Origin: Oryzomonas sp.
Lineage (GTDB): Bacteria > Desulfobacterota > Desulfuromonadia > Geobacterales > Pseudopelobacteraceae
Assembly: GCA_031292255.1 (NCBI GenBank)
Contig: JARLHN010000042.1
Coordinates: 1 to 64,000, forward strand
DNA length: 64,000 bases
Direction of reading: 5' to 3'
Shown here: in pieces, positions 34,448-43,538 of the stretch
Layout: every line of letters begins with the position of its first letter
Numbering within the stretch: position 1 is the stretch's first letter
Notes under the pieces: model-generated
Database searches by the model: none
What the model saw: the letters and a program-made list of their open reading frames with translations, nothing else
What the model was told of the DNA's origin: nothing
Program-made: the position numbers and the translations under genes

Positions 34448-35944
34448 ATGCTGAAGGCACGAAGTTGCGGGGTCCTGCTTCATCCGACGTCTCTTCCGGG
34501 GCACGAAGGTATCGGCACGCTTGGAGAGAATGCGCGAAGATTCGTGGACATCCTGTCGGCCATGGGGATGAGCTACTGGCAACTGCTCCCCCTGACCCCG
34601 CCTGCCTGCGGCAATTCACCCTATTCCTCCTTGTCGGCATTTGCCGGCAATCCGCTTATGATAGACCTCCATCAGCTTGCCGCGGAAGGCGACCTGCCGC
34701 TTGAGGTGCGTGGCGGCCGTTTTCCCGAAGAACTGGTGGATTTTGGCGACGTTTCCGATTTGAAGCTCGGTCTGCTCCACCAGGCCGCCACGGCCTTCCT
34801 TGCAGCCGGAAAGAACTCACGAACCGAGGAGTTCTGGCATTTCTGCGACACGACGCCCTGGCTGCACGATTTTGCGCTCTTCATGGCCCTCAAACAGCTT
34901 TACAAGGGAAAGAGCTGGCATAAATGGCCCAGGGAAGCGGCACTGCTCACGACGGATGGCTACGAGAAGGCTTCGCGTAAACTGGGGCCCGAAATCGGGG
35001 TCCAAAAATACCTGCAGTGGCAATTTTTCCGTCAGTGGCAATCTTTGCGGGCATATGCAGCCCACCGTGGTGTGTCGTTCATCGGCGATATCCCGATCTT
35101 CGTGGCCTATGATTCGGCCGATGTCTGGCGCAACCGGGATATTTTTCTGCTGGACGACCAGGGGAAGCCGACCGCCGTGGCCGGCGTACCGCCCGACTAC
35201 TTCAGCAAGACCGGCCAGTTGTGGGGCAACCCGCTCTTCAACTGGGAAGCGCTGGAAGGACAGGGGTTCAACTGGTGGATCGAACGCTTCCGCCACGCGT
35301 TTTCGTTGTTCGACTGTGTCCGCATCGATCATTTCCGCGGTTTCGAGGCGGCCTGGCAGGTGCCGGCCAAAGAGCGGACGGCGGAGCACGGCAACTGGGT
35401 GTCCGCGCCGGGGGGACGTCTGTTCGAGGCCGTCCATTCTGCGCTGGGGAATTTGCCCATCATTGCCGAAGACCTGGGCGTCATCACTCCCGAAGTCGAG
35501 GCCCTGCGCGACCGTTTCGGCTTTCCCGGCATGAAGATCCTGCAGTTCGCTTTTGATTCCGGCCCAGACAACCCCTACCTGCCCCACAATCATGTCAAAA
35601 ACAGCGTGGTCTACACCGGCACGCACGACAACGACACCACCCTGGGATGGTATACCAGCCAGAATGAACACCACCGCAGCATGGTGAGAAACTATGTCGG
35701 TTCGGACGGGCGCGATATTGTTGCAGACATCATCCGGACAGCCCTGATGTCCGTGGCCACTACGGTCATCATACCGTTTCAGGATGTCCTTGGCCTGCCC
35801 GGCAAAGCCCGCATGAATCTTCCTGGTACGGCATCCGGAAACTGGGGGTGGCGTTTTTCCTGGGATATGATCCATCGGGGACTGGCCGGCGAGATGAACG
35901 ACCGGCTGGAACGCTACGGCAGGCGTCACAAGAGCATGTCGTAA
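34448..35944 (+). CDS. malQ: 4-alpha-glucanotransferase (amylomaltase)
   Basis: The ATG at 34448 follows CAGGAGGCG and gives 498 residues (MLKARSCGVLLHPTSLPG); the frame is open upstream but AT-rich and dissimilar. It transfers alpha-1,4-glucan segments during glycogen or maltodextrin metabolism. GH77 motifs: FDCVRIDHFRGFEAAWQVPA with the nucleophile aspartate near residue 298, IIAEDLGVITPEV with the acid/base glutamate, and TGTHDNDTTLGWY with the third acidic residue. All catalytic residues are present. No glycogen genes are adjacent. Confidence 0.95.
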   Translation: MLKARSCGVLLHPTSLPGHEGIGTLGENARRFVDILSAMGMSYWQLLPLTPPACGNSPYSSLSAFAGNPLMIDLHQLAAEGDLPLEVRGGRFPEELVDFGDVSDLKLGLLHQAATAFLAAGKNSRTEEFWHFCDTTPWLHDFALFMALKQLYKGKSWHKWPREAALLTTDGYEKASRKLGPEIGVQKYLQWQFFRQWQSLRAYAAHRGVSFIGDIPIFVAYDSADVWRNRDIFLLDDQGKPTAVAGVPPDYFSKTGQLWGNPLFNWEALEGQGFNWWIERFRHAFSLFDCVRIDHFRGFEAAWQVPAKERTAEHGNWVSAPGGRLFEAVHSALGNLPIIAEDLGVITPEVEALRDRFGFPGMKILQFAFDSGPDNPYLPHNHVKNSVVYTGTHDNDTTLGWYTSQNEHHRSMVRNYVGSDGRDIVADIIRTALMSVATTVIIPFQDVLGLPGKARMNLPGTASGNWGWRFSWDMIHRGLAGEMNDRLERYGRRHKSMS

Positions 35945-36006
35945 CGAATTTGTTCGCAGTAATGCCCGGTTGGGAAATTGCATTTACTGAAACATGTTCT
36001 AAAGTC

Positions 36007-36031
36007 CCCCCCTCCACTTGGCGGGAGGGGG
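36007..36031. terminator. CCCCCTCC/GGAGGGGG hairpin after malQ
   Basis: An 8-bp GC stem with the loop ACTTGGCGG-like spacer, about 60 nt after the malQ stop. No T-run follows. A similar hairpin stands upstream of mgsA near 52632-52652, so it may be a dispersed element. Confidence 0.5.
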
Positions 36032-36109
36032 AGCTAACTGCAAATACCAAACCGGACATTGCGTGTTTCTTCTTGAACTATTCATACTTATTTGGGATTA
36101 TGGAAAGCT

Positions 36110-36736
36110 ATGCGACCGGATCACATCATCAGTAACAAGCGGGTGGCACTCTCCATAGTTGCGGGGCTATGGATCGCGTTGATTGCGGCCATGTCCGCCC
36201 ATGCCGACATCTACCGCTATGAGGATGAGGAAGGGATCGTCCACTTTACCGACGCCCCGACGGACAAGCGTTTCAAAATCTTCATGCGCGATCTCCAAAA
36301 GGACAGGCTACTGCGCACGAGGCTGAAATTCGCCGCCTCGGTCAACCCGGCCGAATATGACCATATCATTAAGACCTATGCCGACAAATACCGGGTCAGC
36401 CAGTCACTCATCAAGGCGGTCATCCACGCCGAGTCCGGGTACAATCCCAATGCCGTTTCCCCGAAGGGGGCCAGCGGACTGATGCAACTCATGCCGGGCA
36501 CCGCCAGATCACTCAAGGTCGGCAACAGTTTCGATCCAAGGGACAATGTGGAGGGAGGGGTGAGATACCTTCGTTTCCTGCTGGATACGTTCCGCGGCGA
36601 TGTGTCCCTGGCCGTGGCGGCTTACAACGCCGGGCTCAGCAAGGTAGCCAAATTCGGTGGAGTTCCTCCGTACGCCGAGACCCGCACTTATGTCAACAGG
36701 GTGTTATCCTATATGCAATCTTATCAGGCCGAATGA
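36110..36736 (+). CDS. Secreted lytic transglycosylase (DUF4124 + SLT)
   Basis: The ATG at 36110 has GGAAAG upstream and starts a signal peptide (VALSIVAGLWIALIAAMSAHA); a TTG at 36092 is less likely. After cleavage comes a DUF4124 segment (DIYRYEDEEGIVHFTDAP), then a Slt70-like catalytic domain (about 85-205) with IKAVIHAESGYNPNAVSPKGASGLMQLMPGTA, where the glutamate of HAESG is catalytic, and VAAYNAGLSKV. It cleaves peptidoglycan glycan strands in the periplasm. pgsA starts 4 nt after its stop, so the two are in one operon. Confidence 0.92.
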   Translation: MRPDHIISNKRVALSIVAGLWIALIAAMSAHADIYRYEDEEGIVHFTDAPTDKRFKIFMRDLQKDRLLRTRLKFAASVNPAEYDHIIKTYADKYRVSQSLIKAVIHAESGYNPNAVSPKGASGLMQLMPGTARSLKVGNSFDPRDNVEGGVRYLRFLLDTFRGDVSLAVAAYNAGLSKVAKFGGVPPYAETRTYVNRVLSYMQSYQAE

Positions 36737-36740
36737 ACTC

Positions 36741-37334
36741 ATGACTACCTGCAAGTCCCACCCCATACTCAATCTGCCCAATATGCTGACCATGCTGCGG
36801 ATTGCAGCCATACCGCTCATGGCGTCCCTGCTGCTGTCGCCGTCACGGCCGGCAGGCTTGCAGGCTGCCGCGGTGTTTGCCCTGGCGTCCATTACCGACT
36901 GGCTCGACGGCTACCTGGCCCGGCGCATGGGGATCGTCACGGTCTTCGGCAAGTTTCTCGACCCGATCGCCGACAAATTGATCGTGATGGCGGCCTTGAT
37001 CATGATCCTGCCTTTTGGGAGGGTTCCCGCCTGGATGGTGCTGGTGGTCCTGGGACGCGAGATCATTATTACCGGACTACGGGGGATTGCGTCGAACGAG
37101 GGGATAGTCATTTCAGCCAGCGATCTGGGCAAGTTCAAGACGATCTTCCAGATAGTCGCCATTCTGGGGTTGGTGCTGCATTACGATTACAACTGGCTGT
37201 TCGGAATCGACAATCCGTTGGTGCATGTCAACATGCATAATGTGGGGATGTTTTTTCTCTGGATCGCAACCCTGCTGACCATCTGGTCAGGAGCGGACTA
37301 TCTGGTAAAGTTTTTCAGGGTAATCGTGCGCTGA
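36741..37334 (+). CDS. pgsA: CDP-diacylglycerol-glycerol-3-phosphate 3-phosphatidyltransferase
   Basis: 197 residues starting MTTCKSHPILNLPNMLTMLRI, normal for PgsA. The CDP-alcohol phosphotransferase signature D-G-x2-A-R-x8-G-x3-D-x3-D is seen exactly in LDGYLARRMGIVTVFGKFLD followed by PIADK. Four to six membrane helices surround it. It makes phosphatidylglycerol phosphate, the precursor of anionic phospholipids, in the inner membrane. A structured repeat copy begins right after the stop codon, where this operon meets the leftward GspB-like gene. Confidence 0.94.
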   Translation: MTTCKSHPILNLPNMLTMLRIAAIPLMASLLLSPSRPAGLQAAAVFALASITDWLDGYLARRMGIVTVFGKFLDPIADKLIVMAALIMILPFGRVPAWMVLVVLGREIIITGLRGIASNEGIVISASDLGKFKTIFQIVAILGLVLHYDYNWLFGIDNPLVHVNMHNVGMFFLWIATLLTIWSGADYLVKFFRVIVR

Positions 37335-37342
37335 CGGCGCCT

Positions 37343-37457
37343 GATACCGATTACAAATCAAGGCGCTATTCTCTTCGGCTCCTCAACGTACTACCTTTAT
37401 GCCTTCGTCGCCTCAATCCCCGCTGCCTTGATTTCATCCTTGCTTTGGAGCCGGTAT
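37343..37457 (-). repeat. Nested inverted-repeat element with GGCGACGAAGG core, copy 2
   Basis: On the minus strand the core GGCGACGAAGG (37402-37412) and AGGAGCCG (37376-37383) repeats that of copy 1 with an 18-nt instead of 19-nt spacer. The arms differ in sequence but still pair: AAATCAAGGC (37355-37364) with GCCTTGATTT (37425-37434), and ATACCG with CGGTAT outside. Preservation of pairing with changed sequence implies selection for structure or a shared mobile origin. Confidence 0.75.
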
Positions 37458-37491
37458 GACGGGTTGATGAAAAACGTTTTTCAACACCCTA

Positions 37492-38154
37492 TCAATTGGA
37501 CTTGCCCAGGGGGACCTCAAACCTCTCCCCCTCATAGTTGAATCGAATCCGATCCTTCCCGATCTCTTCAACCTTTACCCCTTCAACGATTGCCCCTGCA
37601 TAGACCGTGTTTCCGTTGACCACGGCAAGGCTGTCGGCGCTGCCGAAATGGTAGGCAATGCCGTCCACCCTGATGGTGGGGATGCGTTTGACCGGTGTTG
37701 CCGGTGGTGGTGCTGCCGGCGGCGTGGCCGCAATGCCCGGCTTCGGCTGCCCTGTCACGGCAGATGCCGTGGCGCGGCTGTTCTTGAGGTGCTTTGCACG
37801 CAATGTAGATGCCGGCGCGTTTTTTGCCCGGGAGCGCGGCGGTTCGACCTGCACGGTCCGGGACAAATCGCCTTCCGCCGGCATGGTCTTCCGAGGTTCT
37901 GCCGCCCCGGACGGCGTATGCTGCGCCGTCCGGGGCGGCAGGTTGTCGGCCTGATGAGCCCCCTGCCTCACATACAGGTACGTCAATGCGGAGCCGCAGG
38001 CGAAAAACAGAACAGCCAACAGGGTGACATTGCGATAGGGAAAGCGGGACGGGTTTCCGCCGCGCAGGATCTCGGTGTCGATCTTGAGGGCGTCCGGCGT
38101 CCGGGCAGATTTTTCCTCTTCCAGTTTTTTCAGCGCCTTGAGAATGGAACTCAT
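37492..38154 (-). CDS. GspB-like general secretion pathway protein
   Basis: 220 residues starting MSSILKALKKLEEEK, the typical N-terminal amphipathic start of GspB/ExeB-type proteins, followed by one membrane helix (VTLLAVLFFACGSALTYLYV, about residues 43-62), a proline/alanine-rich periplasmic linker, and a compact C-terminal domain (RIPTIRVDGIAYHFGSADSLAVVNG through EGERFEVPLG) of the type II secretion GspB kind. With GspA/ExeA it helps assemble the outer-membrane secretin through peptidoglycan. It starts 12 nt after the upstream exeA-like gene ends. Confidence 0.88.
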   Translation of the reverse strand: MSSILKALKKLEEEKSARTPDALKIDTEILRGGNPSRFPYRNVTLLAVLFFACGSALTYLYVRQGAHQADNLPPRTAQHTPSGAAEPRKTMPAEGDLSRTVQVEPPRSRAKNAPASTLRAKHLKNSRATASAVTGQPKPGIAATPPAAPPPATPVKRIPTIRVDGIAYHFGSADSLAVVNGNTVYAGAIVEGVKVEEIGKDRIRFNYEGERFEVPLGKSN

Positions 38155-38166
38155 CTGTTCACCATA

Positions 38167-39858
38167 TCAATTCTCTTTAGGGGACGGGACCCCGGCACTC
38201 CTGTCGTATGACACGAGTGCAGCCAGGGTCAGTTCGCCCACCATGTCGTCCGCTGCAATGCCGCGGGAACGCTGGAACTCCCGAACAGCCGCGGCAGTCG
38301 CATCGCCGTAGATGCCGTCAAAAGGTCCATGGTACGGCCCGGCTTGCCTGAGAAGCCGTTGCAGAGTGCCGATTTCAATCCGCCGTTCTCCGGGCGTTAT
38401 GGTGTCCGGGATGTGCCCGATGTTTTTCCAGACCAGGTAGAAGGTTCCGTTTGCCAGCGAAGACAGTTCCTTTTTGTCGAGGAGGCTCCTGCCGAACAGG
38501 GCGGGGGAGACGGTCACGGAGCTGCCTCGAAACGCCGTCACGGCAAGGCAGTAGGCACCCAGGTCGCCCGATACCCTGGTAACCGCCAGGAAGGGGAGAT
38601 TAAAACGGATGGCCTCGTCGAGGGTTCCTCGAAAGGGGGTCAGGCGCAATCCCCGCTTGGCGGCCAGGCGCGAAAACGTATCCGGGGTTGTCAGGCGGAC
38701 GCCGGCCGCAGCGTAGGGTTGAACCCTCCAACTGCTCAGAAGGGCGTTAAGGACATGCAGGTGGGTGCTGACCTGGTCGTAGGAAAGAAGTTCCTGTTCC
38801 ACGCCGGAGAGCTGCCGGCCGTCCGATGTGGCCGCCGGCGAGACCTTGGCCGACTCTTTGGCGGAGGTTTTCTCAGCGGACTCCCCTGCCAACCGTTCCG
38901 TTGTCGCGCCGCCAGGAAGGGCGGAAGAGCGGCCCATCAACCGCCTAAGATGGCCGGGGTGCAACCGTGCGGCCAAAAACACGAGGAGCACCACCATGAC
39001 GGCGGCGGCGATCGTGGTGGAGGCACGCCTTGTCACAAACCGGTTCCGAGGCAGATTGAGGATTTCCCTGATGGCCCGGCTGACGATGCCGGCGCTGATG
39101 TGACGGCGCTCATCCCCGTAGGCGATCAGAAGGGTCCGGTCGCAGAGGATGTTGATCATGCGGGGGACACCGCGGGTATAGAGGTAGATGTACTTAATGG
39201 CATAGCGGCTGAAGGAAACACCTCCGCTCTCGCCGGCCACCTCCATGCGGTGACGGATATAGGCGCGGGTCTCTTCCATGCTGATCGGGCTGAGCCGGTA
39301 GCGAACGGCGATCCGCTGATTGAGCTGGCGCAACTCCGGTTTGGAGAGCAGCTGTTCCAACTCCGGTTGTCCGGCAAGGATGATCTGGATCAGCTTGTCA
39401 TCCTCGGTCTCCAGGTTCGAGATGAGCCGGATCTGTTCCAGAGTTGCCGTATCAAGATTTTGGGCTTCGTCGATGACCAGGACAACGGTCCTGCCGTTGG
39501 TATTTTCCTCCAACAGGAAGCGGTTCAGAACCGCCAGGAGTTCATTGGCATAGGGGCTGCTTGCATCAATGCCGAATTCGGAGTTGATGCTGCGCAACAA
39601 CTCCACGCCGGTCAGGCTGGGGTTGAAGATCAGGGCCGTACGGTAATTTTTGTCCTGAAGCTGCCCAAGCAGGGTGCGCAACACCGTTGTCTTGCCGGTG
39701 CCGACCTCGCCGATCAGTTCAATAAAGCCATAATGACTGTTGATGCCGTACAGGAGATGGGCGAACGCCTCCTTATGGTGCTTGCTGAGGAAGATGAAAC
39801 GGGGATTGGGCGTCAGGGTAAAAGGTTTTTCTTTGAAACCGAAATATTTGGTGTACAT
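38167..39858 (-). CDS. ExeA/GspA-like AAA ATPase with peptidoglycan-binding domain
   Basis: 563 residues from MYTKYFGFKEKPFTLTPNPRF; a GTG five codons earlier is possible. The cytoplasmic ATPase has Walker A GEVGTGKTT near residue 50 and Walker B VVLVIDEAQN near 130. One membrane helix (AAAVMVVLLVFLAARL, about 285-300) leads to a periplasmic part with an ABC-peptidase-like segment and a C-terminal peptidoglycan-binding domain (GIYGDATAAAVREFQRSRG). It acts with GspB to insert the type II secretion secretin. No other gsp genes lie nearby in this window. Confidence 0.9.
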   Translation of the reverse strand: MYTKYFGFKEKPFTLTPNPRFIFLSKHHKEAFAHLLYGINSHYGFIELIGEVGTGKTTVLRTLLGQLQDKNYRTALIFNPSLTGVELLRSINSEFGIDASSPYANELLAVLNRFLLEENTNGRTVVLVIDEAQNLDTATLEQIRLISNLETEDDKLIQIILAGQPELEQLLSKPELRQLNQRIAVRYRLSPISMEETRAYIRHRMEVAGESGGVSFSRYAIKYIYLYTRGVPRMINILCDRTLLIAYGDERRHISAGIVSRAIREILNLPRNRFVTRRASTTIAAAVMVVLLVFLAARLHPGHLRRLMGRSSALPGGATTERLAGESAEKTSAKESAKVSPAATSDGRQLSGVEQELLSYDQVSTHLHVLNALLSSWRVQPYAAAGVRLTTPDTFSRLAAKRGLRLTPFRGTLDEAIRFNLPFLAVTRVSGDLGAYCLAVTAFRGSSVTVSPALFGRSLLDKKELSSLANGTFYLVWKNIGHIPDTITPGERRIEIGTLQRLLRQAGPYHGPFDGIYGDATAAAVREFQRSRGIAADDMVGELTLAALVSYDRSAGVPSPKEN

Positions 39859-40206
39859 GGATACCGCCGTCACAGCACAACAGATGGTTTTAATCTCTTG
39901 TATATTTCACATACTATGTTTATTTTCAAGTGAATTCGGTCATGCAGACGGATTGCCGCCATGCGAATCGATGCGGCCTCATCCGGAAAGTACAAATTCT
40001 TGATATCTTGAATGGATGATTTTCGACACCCAGTATCAGGAGAGATTGTCAGGGGTAATGAATTTATCCAGACGTAAGAATTTCTCTCTGACAAGAACTC
40101 GGTCAACGATTATTGGACAGAATATGGGCGGTAAACTGACGGCCAGCACTATAGCTGAAGGAGCGGAGTTCCGGTTAGTTTAAATAAATTGTGTGAGTGG
40201 TTTCGG
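39859..40206. other. Non-coding stretch between exeA-like gene and hybrid kinase
   Basis: About 350 bases at the upstream side of the exeA-like gene and the 3' side of the kinase gene. AT-rich patches could hold the exeA promoter. An imperfect inverted pair around 40038-40092 (TCAGGAGAGATT / AATTTCTCTCTGA) is the only structure noticed; no gene is supported. Confidence 0.5.
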
Positions 40207-42135
40207 TCAATAATTCTTCTGTATTACGTCCTTAAGCATAGACAATTTGTAGGGTTTCTGTATAAATCCGGCCAATCCCTTGCCGGCAAACTTTTGAGTG
40301 ACTTCCTGTTCGTTGAAGCCGCTGGACATAATTATCTTTACATCGGACTTGAGCCGTTTGAGTTCCCGGAAACACTGCTCACCGTCCACGTGAGGCATCG
40401 TCAGGTCCAGAATGACAAGAACTATATCAGGGGTCTGTTTGAAAATTTCAATGGCTTCTCTGCCATCGTTGGCGGTGATGGTAGTGAAGCCAAGTTCCGC
40501 CAACATTTCTTTGCCAATGCCACGCACGGTCTCCTCGTCGTCAACCAGCAGGACTTTTCCCTCCCCCTTCCAATTATTCTTAGAAGAGTCAATATTGAAA
40601 AGCTCGACCGGTTTAGCGGATGCGGGCAAGAGTATCTTGAACGTTGTGCCTTTATTAGGTTCGCTGTATACCCTGATGGCGCCTTTGTGTCCCCGGACAA
40701 TCCCCATGACCGCAGACATGCCTAAGCCTCTTCCGGTAAACTTGGTGGTAAAGAAGGGGTCAAAGATCTTGGCCATTGTTTCCTTGCTCATGCCACAGCC
40801 GGTGTCGGTTATCTCCAGAAAATCATAAAGTCCTTCGTCGATGTTATCGGCCAGCCAGGTGCCCTCCAGATAGCTTTTATCGCAATCCATGCAGCCAGTG
40901 GTGATAGCAATGACGCCACTCTTATCGCCTATGGCCTCTGAAGCATTGATCACCAGGTTCATGATTATCTGATGCATCTGGGTGGCATCAGCTTCAACAG
41001 GAGGAAGATTTGGGGAGAGGTTTAGCCGAAGCACGGCTTTCTTGGAAATGGATACTTCCAACATGTGGAGCATCTCTTCCAGCAGTCGGCTAAGATCGAG
41101 ATCTTTGATAACAAACTTACCTTTGCCGGAATAGGCCAGCATCTGTTTGGCAAGGTCAGCGGCCCGAGAGGCTGCCTGCTCGATATTGTGCAGGTTATGT
41201 ATTACGGGTGATTCCGGGTTTATCTTCATCAATGCCAGGTCGGCGTTTCCGATGATGGAGGTGAGAATATTGTTGAAGTCGTGGGCGATGCCGCCGGCCA
41301 GCACCCCCAAGCTCTCCAGTTTTTGGGCGTGCTGTAATTGCTGTTCGAGTAAAAGGTTCTCTTCCTCCAACTTCTTTCGATCGGTAATGTCACGGGCAAT
41401 TGCATAGGTGCGATTTTCGTCTTTATTGTAAACAGCTCCCCAGGATAACCAGCAACAAGAACCATCCTTGCAAATATAGCGGTTCTCAAACGCTAACGAT
41501 GAACCGATTTTTTGTTGCCGTGCCATTTCATCAAGTGTTTTCTGCTTGTCGTCAGGATGGATAAAATCAATAAATGGCTTTGATGCGAGTTCAGCCTCGG
41601 AATATCCAAGTATCTCAGTACAGGCCGGGTTTACACTGATAAAAGCACCATTTGGGTCTGCTATGCACATCATATCGCTGGAAGTTTTAAAGAAGGTGTA
41701 ATACTGCTCTCGTTCAAGTTCCATCTGCTTGCGTTCAGTGATATCATGGGCTATGGCATAGGTTACTTCTTTTTCCGGAAATGAATTGCTCCTCCAGGAA
41801 AACCATTTATATGTGCCATCCTTGCAACGGTACCGATTTTCAAAATTGAATAAAGGAATCCCGAGTTTCAAATTTTGTTGAATTACTCCAAGAGTTTTCT
41901 CTTTATCATCCGGATGGATGAAATCGACATATGGTTTGCTTATCAATTCCTCATTACTGTAACCAAGAGTCATTTCCCAACTGGGGTTCAACGCCTTGAA
42001 ATGTCCGGAAATATCCGCTATGCACATCAGATCGGATGAGGTTTCAAAGAATGTAAAAAACTCCTCAAGTTCCTGTTCGACCGCTTTGCGGCTGTGGCTG
42101 AATTCTCGATCCATTGCGTTTGGAGAGGGTTGCAT
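40207..42135 (-). CDS. PAS-PAS hybrid histidine kinase
   Basis: 642 residues from the ATG at 42135, which follows CAGGAGGCAATA. Two PAS domains (about 20-135 and 145-260) have near-identical linkers such as FIHPDDKEKTL and FIHPDDKQKTL, a recent internal duplication. Then the histidine kinase core with [15 protein letters not shown] (phospho-histidine) and an ATPase domain with FDPFFTTKFTGRGLGMSAV, and a C-terminal receiver (VLLVDDEETV, VILDLTMPHVDG). No membrane helix, so a cytoplasmic sensor. Output partner not adjacent. Confidence 0.93.
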   Translation of the reverse strand: MQPSPNAMDREFSHSRKAVEQELEEFFTFFETSSDLMCIADISGHFKALNPSWEMTLGYSNEELISKPYVDFIHPDDKEKTLGVIQQNLKLGIPLFNFENRYRCKDGTYKWFSWRSNSFPEKEVTYAIAHDITERKQMELEREQYYTFFKTSSDMMCIADPNGAFISVNPACTEILGYSEAELASKPFIDFIHPDDKQKTLDEMARQQKIGSSLAFENRYICKDGSCCWLSWGAVYNKDENRTYAIARDITDRKKLEEENLLLEQQLQHAQKLESLGVLAGGIAHDFNNILTSIIGNADLALMKINPESPVIHNLHNIEQAASRAADLAKQMLAYSGKGKFVIKDLDLSRLLEEMLHMLEVSISKKAVLRLNLSPNLPPVEADATQMHQIIMNLVINASEAIGDKSGVIAITTGCMDCDKSYLEGTWLADNIDEGLYDFLEITDTGCGMSKETMAKIFDPFFTTKFTGRGLGMSAVMGIVRGHKGAIRVYSEPNKGTTFKILLPASAKPVELFNIDSSKNNWKGEGKVLLVDDEETVRGIGKEMLAELGFTTITANDGREAIEIFKQTPDIVLVILDLTMPHVDGEQCFRELKRLKSDVKIIMSSGFNEQEVTQKFAGKGLAGFIQKPYKLSMLKDVIQKNY

Positions 42136-42500
42136 TATTGCCTCCTGAAAAGATGACAATACACCTGAGCCCCTTGAAAAAAGTCTTGGTTCATAATAAT
42201 GAGAGGTGATTTATGAGAATTACCCTTTGTAGTCTGAATTTACTCTTTATTTTAAAATATGTAAATATATTCGGTCAGGGTAAGCTTTGCCCCAAAAAGC
42301 ACTTCCAGGAAAAGCGGACCAAATGTTTTGGGAGAGATTAAGCCGGAAATGTGATAGCCTCAACAGGGCGCTGGGGATATGACGGCATCCCTTGTACTCC
42401 ATAAACGGCCTCCTGAGTGAGAGTGTTTTCTCTCAAGAGGTCGAGCTGTTTTTTGCCGTCAACTACATTTTTTCCAAGAACGCGAAAGTCTAAAATCCTC
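42136..42500. other. Non-coding stretch between hybrid kinase and epmB
   Basis: This divergent interval of 365 bases contains an AT-rich centre suited to promoters for both genes. A 42-codon frame at about 42214-42342 with an AGAGGTGA site was seen, but its product has no recognisable pattern and is not called. No structured RNA was recognised. Confidence 0.5.
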
Positions 42501-43538
42501 ATGAAATACATCACCTATTCAAGCATAACCATTGATAAATTAAACATAAACCCAACATTGATGCCGGCCATCCGGTCGGTGGCGGCCCGCTATCCGTTTC
42601 TGGTTTCATCATCCTATGCGGCCCTTATCCGGGAGCCGGGCGATGCCATCTGGCGACAGTGCGTTCCTGATATCCGGGAGCTTGAGGATGACGGCCAGCT
42701 TTCCGACCCCCTTGCCGAGGTTTCACTCAGCCCGGTCCCCGGACTGATCCATCGCTACCCCGACCGGGTCGTGCTGCTCGTCTCAAACCGCTGCCCGGTG
42801 TACTGCCGCTTCTGCATGAGAAAACGCCATGTGGGGTGCGGGGATCGGACTTCCAGCCGCGAGAGGCTGGACCAGGCCCTGGCCTATCTGAGGGCGACCC
42901 CGGCCGTTCGCGATGTTACCCTTTCCGGCGGCGACCCGCTCATGCTCGACGATGCGTCCCTTCACGACATTCTCACGCGTTTGCGCGCCATCAAGCATGT
43001 CTCCGTGATCCGCATCGGCACCCGCATTCCGGTCACTCTGCCGGAGCGTGTGACTCCGGAACTCTGCGCCATGCTGAAACGTTTCCATCCACTCTACGTC
43101 AACACGCACTTCAACCACCCCACCGAGATCACCGTAGCGTCGGCCGGGGCCTGCGGCCTGCTGGCCGATGCCGGCATACCGCTGGGCAATCAGACCGTGC
43201 TCCTGCGGGGGGTTAACGACGACGTCGGCACCATGCGCGATCTCATGTCGGGGCTCCTGGGCATCAGGGTGCGGCCGTACTATCTACACCAGATGGATCT
43301 GGTCAAGGGAACGGCCCATTTCCGCACTCCGCTGGCCAGCGGCCTTGAGATCATCAAGTCGTTGCGCGGCCATATCTCGGGCTTGGCGGTTCCCCACTAC
43401 GTGATCGACCTGGCGGGGGGCAAGGGAAAGGTGCCCATATTGCCGGATATGTTCGAGCGTGACGGGGATCGGGTGTTTGTGACCACCTACCGGGGAGAAC
43501 GGGTTGCCTATCAGGACATTACAACTCCTCCGGCGTAA
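42501..43538 (+). CDS. epmB: EF-P beta-lysylation protein EpmB / lysine 2,3-aminomutase family
   Basis: 345 residues from ATG 42501; 42417 and 42559 are alternative starts and none has a strong ribosome site. The radical-SAM cluster is CPVYCRFCMRKRHVG (CxxxCxxC) near residue 100, followed by SGGDPLMLDD and RIGTRIPVTLPERVT as in KamA/EpmB proteins. These enzymes move the alpha-amino group of lysine to the beta position using SAM, a 4Fe-4S cluster and PLP. The convergent epmA and nearby efp genes make EpmB the most likely role. Its 3' end overlaps epmA by 20 nt. Confidence 0.88.
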   Translation: MKYITYSSITIDKLNINPTLMPAIRSVAARYPFLVSSSYAALIREPGDAIWRQCVPDIRELEDDGQLSDPLAEVSLSPVPGLIHRYPDRVVLLVSNRCPVYCRFCMRKRHVGCGDRTSSRERLDQALAYLRATPAVRDVTLSGGDPLMLDDASLHDILTRLRAIKHVSVIRIGTRIPVTLPERVTPELCAMLKRFHPLYVNTHFNHPTEITVASAGACGLLADAGIPLGNQTVLLRGVNDDVGTMRDLMSGLLGIRVRPYYLHQMDLVKGTAHFRTPLASGLEIIKSLRGHISGLAVPHYVIDLAGGKGKVPILPDMFERDGDRVFVTTYRGERVAYQDITTPPA

